Assembly: GCA_033002965.1 (NCBI GenBank)
Contig: JAURVB010013544.1
Coordinates: 1-64,000 of the forward strand
Length of the DNA stretch: 64,000 bases
Reading direction: 5' to 3'
Source: Piper betle
Lineage: Eukaryota; Streptophyta; Magnoliopsida; Piperales; Piperaceae
Below the pieces are notes generated by a model. It saw only the letters and a program-made list of their open reading frames with translations, was not told the origin of the DNA and did no database searches. Both the position numbers and the translations under genes were made by a program. Shown piece after piece: positions 61,200 through 64,000 of this stretch. Each line of letters starts with the position of its first letter. Within the stretch, counting starts at the first letter, position 1.

Positions 61200-63478
61200 C
61201 TATGACGAAGATCGAAGAAGAGGAAGGAGAAGATGATCCAGAATCCTACGACGACGACGAAGAAGAGGAAGATGTTGGAAGGCAAAGGCTTGGAGTTTGC
61301 TGGTTGTTTAAGCTCATTGACAGTAGTCCATGACTCATGCGTGGCTGTGACTCCAAATAGACCTTCTATCATGGAACACTGAGATGACGTGTTTTACGGA
61401 TAAAATCCAAATTTTCCAGATAAAATTTAATTTGCCGGAGGAGATTGAATATAATAGTTTAATTATTTGTTTATAATCTTGTGGTTTATTATTATAATAC
61501 GGCATTTGACCCTTTTTTATAACAAAAAAAATTAGGCAAGATACAACACCACGAGTGAGTTTTTAGTATCATAGTTAAGATCTCATTAAATATTAAAATA
61601 GGTTGTAATAATTTAATACTTTAGAGATAGATTTTCATTTATTTTAACTTTAAAGATAGATCTTAATCGAAAAAAATATAAATTATAAGAATTTAATTTA
61701 TTTTTTATTTTTTGTTGTATTTTGATTAGTCAAATCTCCTAATTTTTTAATTAGAGGCCAAGATGCCTAGCCACGGGCCATGTATTATATGCACTCGTTG
61801 ATTGAAGAGATTCATTGTGATAATCTAATAATTTATTAGTCTTATTTTATTTATATTTTGGTTAGTTGAATGCCATTCTTTTAATCTTCAAGTTTTAATA
61901 GGTTTTTTTTATATAAATAAGAATTGAAGAGTTGATTTTTTTTCAAAGTAGTTTAATCAAAACTATTGTTCATTGGATGCTAATGGTATTATATCGACTC
62001 CCGTTACATTAAAGCGCTGGAATTACGTGCATCATCTGTGTTTTAATTATTGTTATGTCGTGGTTATTTCTGATCTATACTAATTTTGAAGGCCCATAAA
62101 AACTTAGGATTTGTACTATTATTATTTATTAAGAAAATATTGAAGTTATACTCAATTTAGAAATCCTAAAAATTTGATGAATTCAATTTAAATATTTAAA
62201 CTTTCTTGAGTTTAATTTTTTCCTATTAATACCTGCTTAATTTAGGATTTCTACATATTTTAAATTCTACATCCAATAATATTCACACTTAATTTGTGAT
62301 TTTGTATTTATTATTATTATTACTATTATTATCATTATCATTATTATTATTTTTTGTGATAATTCTGAAAAATGAATATGAAAATCTCCAAAGAATGGTT
62401 ACTTTCCATCATGAACAACGTATTGTGCCCCTCTAATGATGCATGACATTCGTGTCACCGCCAAGCACATCGAATGGTTTAGTTCTTAGGCCTAAAGTGA
62501 CAAGATAGTTTGCAGATGATAGGGGAAAAAATAATAGCAAGATGACAAAGCTGCATTTAAAAACTAGTGAGCTACTTGAAGAAAAAAATGATAAATGCTC
62601 TTGTTTTTTGGGATATTATTCTTCCAAAAAACCATGTTAAGTAGTTCATCAACTTTTGCAGCTTAAGTTGAACCATTGAGAATCATCAGTTTTGGCAAAG
62701 GGAAGTATATCAAGAAAGTAGGATTAGCACTTGTTCTGGATCAATTACAATGAGGGAGAAAGAATTCACGCAAAAAGCAGAACTTTTTAGTTGAAATTTT
62801 TGGTTCACAAATTTGAATATTTAGGATAATAGATCACATTAATGTAAGCATTAAAATTTTCGCCAAAAAACAAAATTCATATTTGTCTATCAGATATTTG
62901 ATCAACAAGCCGAGCTCAGTCACACCTAAGATGGTAGAGCTTAATGAGTTGCTGCAACTTAAATTTGCGAAAACATTTTTGCAAACAGTATGCGTAACAT
63001 GCTTCTAGTGCACGAGATATTATCAAATTTACCATCAATCATCACATAGCAACACGACACCCATTACCCAACAATTTTCTCATTGAACATTTGAACTTGC
63101 ACCTAGAAATCTTGTTTTGTTGCGCAAGTGCTCTATTTGTGGATTTCTCTCTCAGAGTGCAGCAAGGGTGAAGTTTCTATGGTCACCAACAATTTACAAG
63201 ACTGAAAAGAATGCAAAAGTTGACTAACTGAAATGCAAAAAAGAACTCCGCGAAATGTAAACTGCTGCTGAAATGATACATATAGTGGGATTTCTCATTT
63301 GATACATAGAAAAATTGGTGAACGTTTTTTTCACAGGATTAGCACTACAGAAATTATACCATCACTATTGTAATAAAACAACTGGAACAAGCAAAAATCA
63401 ATCTAGAAGCAAAGATGCTGCCATTTATACATATAGCAAAAATGGAAAACACTCATGTAACACAGCAAGTAAGAGAAT
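61200..63478. other. AT-rich intergenic region
   Basis: No gene was seen. An imperfect (TTA)n microsatellite lies at about 62307-62355. The left end is the GDI promoter and leader. Confidence 0.45.
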
Positions 63479-63892
63479 TTAGGGGAAAGAAGGTATTGAC
63501 TCTTGGCTGCAATTACCATTATACACAAACCAAGATGGCTGATTTGCTCCATAATAAAAGAATGCCATTATCCTGGATAATTCATCTGCAGTTCGTATAG
63601 CTGTATACAAGTTGAAAGAGACAAGAAAGAAGCAATATAAGCCAACCAATGGTAAGCAGAACAATCTTCTTCCAGAGCGCAAACGCAACACTGCTAACCT
63701 TTTTCCCGGAACAAAATTTTTCCTGCTTTGGTGAATATCAATTCGGGAAAAATAGAGACCTTTAAAGCGGATGCTAACTCTGTATCAACAACAGCATCTA
63801 TAGCAACACATCTAGGAGAAGGAAGTCTTGAGTCCCAAAAGATCTGAACTCCTTCCTCTAATTCTTTACGAAATCGTTCGTTTATCTTGGGT
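63479..63892 (-). CDS. 3' part of an MRL7-type thioredoxin-fold plastid protein
   Basis: Two exons are visible: 63892-63699 (PKINERFRKELEEGVQIFWD, SPRCVAIDAVVDTELASALKVS, FPELIFTKAGKILFREK) and 63600-63479 (AIRTADELSRIMAFFYYGA to TAA). The VSIFPELIFTKAGKIL stretch is the cis-Pro strand of a thioredoxin fold, without a CxxC here. The text and the ending AFFYYGA match the chloroplast MRL7/MRL7-L proteins (ECB1/SVR4), which support plastid transcription and chloroplast biogenesis. The exon border is in phase. The 5' exons lie beyond the window edge. The C-terminal extension after YYGA (about 20 residues) is longer than I expect for the family. Confidence 0.7.
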
Positions 63893-64000
63893 CTGCAGAT
63901 AGAAGAAATAAATACACACTTCAATAAAGTTTTACTTGAGGGATTTGCACTACAAAAGTAGACAAACTCCTTTGAAATAGATTTAAAAACCGTTGTTTTG

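Noticed and set aside
1..64000. CRISPR arrays, operons or bacterial-type systems
   Set aside because: Introns, LTR elements and plant gene families show nuclear plant DNA; no regularly spaced repeats with unique spacers were seen.

Overview
This is a 64 kb piece of a plant nuclear genome. The genes are split by AT-rich introns with GT..AG borders, the intergenic DNA is AT-rich and full of LTR retrotransposons and small hAT-like and Tourist-like elements, and the proteins are plant or plastid types (chorismate synthase, NAC, a chloroplast MRL7-type protein, a plastid psaA fragment). Species cannot be told from the sequence. The very GC-rich coding part of the F-box/kelch gene and the GC-rich inserts inside transposons lean weakly towards a monocot. 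Most genes lie on the minus strand.

Layout. 1-1.6 kb: remnant of a Ty1/copia-like element whose internal region carries a fragment of plastid psaA; it abuts the last exon of a small membrane-protein gene (1.58-1.75 kb). 1.98-4.15 kb (-): aromatic amino-acid permease, 7 exons, with two apparent one-base frame breaks in G/C runs. 4.6-6.4 kb: a 1.7 kb near-palindromic AT-rich element. 6.5-8.84 kb (-): YrdC/Sua5-type tRNA threonylcarbamoylation enzyme. 11.6-14.3 kb (-): RING-CH (MARCH-type) membrane ubiquitin ligase, 8 exons. 17.76-19.9 kb (-): two NAC-like domains in tandem. 20-24 kb: transposon-rich, including a hAT-like element inserted in another hAT-like element. 25.6-27.0 kb (+): single-exon methyltransferase-like membrane protein. 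27.9-31.8 kb (-): chorismate synthase, 13 exons, intact. 37.8-43.0 kb (+): decayed Ty3/gypsy element with LTRs and target duplications, inserted 80 bp upstream of a broken root-cap/LEA-type gene (43.1-44.3 kb). 46.4-47.6 kb (-): F-box/kelch gene with one frame break. 49.0-49.5 kb: unfilled relative of the nested hAT-like element. 51.4-56.4 kb: LTR element with gag and protease but no reverse transcriptase or integrase, and LTRs of very different length. 57.3-61.2 kb (-): Rab GDP dissociation inhibitor, 13 exons, one frame break in a T run. 63.5 kb to the edge (-): 3' part of an MRL7-type thioredoxin-fold plastid gene.

The genes are unrelated housekeeping and regulatory genes (plastid aromatic amino acids, tRNA modification, vesicle traffic, protein turnover); nothing suggests a cluster, although chorismate synthase and an aromatic amino-acid permease both touch plastid aromatic amino-acid metabolism. 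I see no convincing unknown multi-gene system. The most unusual items are tRNA-like A/B boxes conserved in two hAT-like elements, the psaA fragment inside an LTR element, the gag-only LTR element, the tandem NAC locus, and a pattern of one-base losses in otherwise intact genes, which needs a check for assembly error before any gene is called dead.
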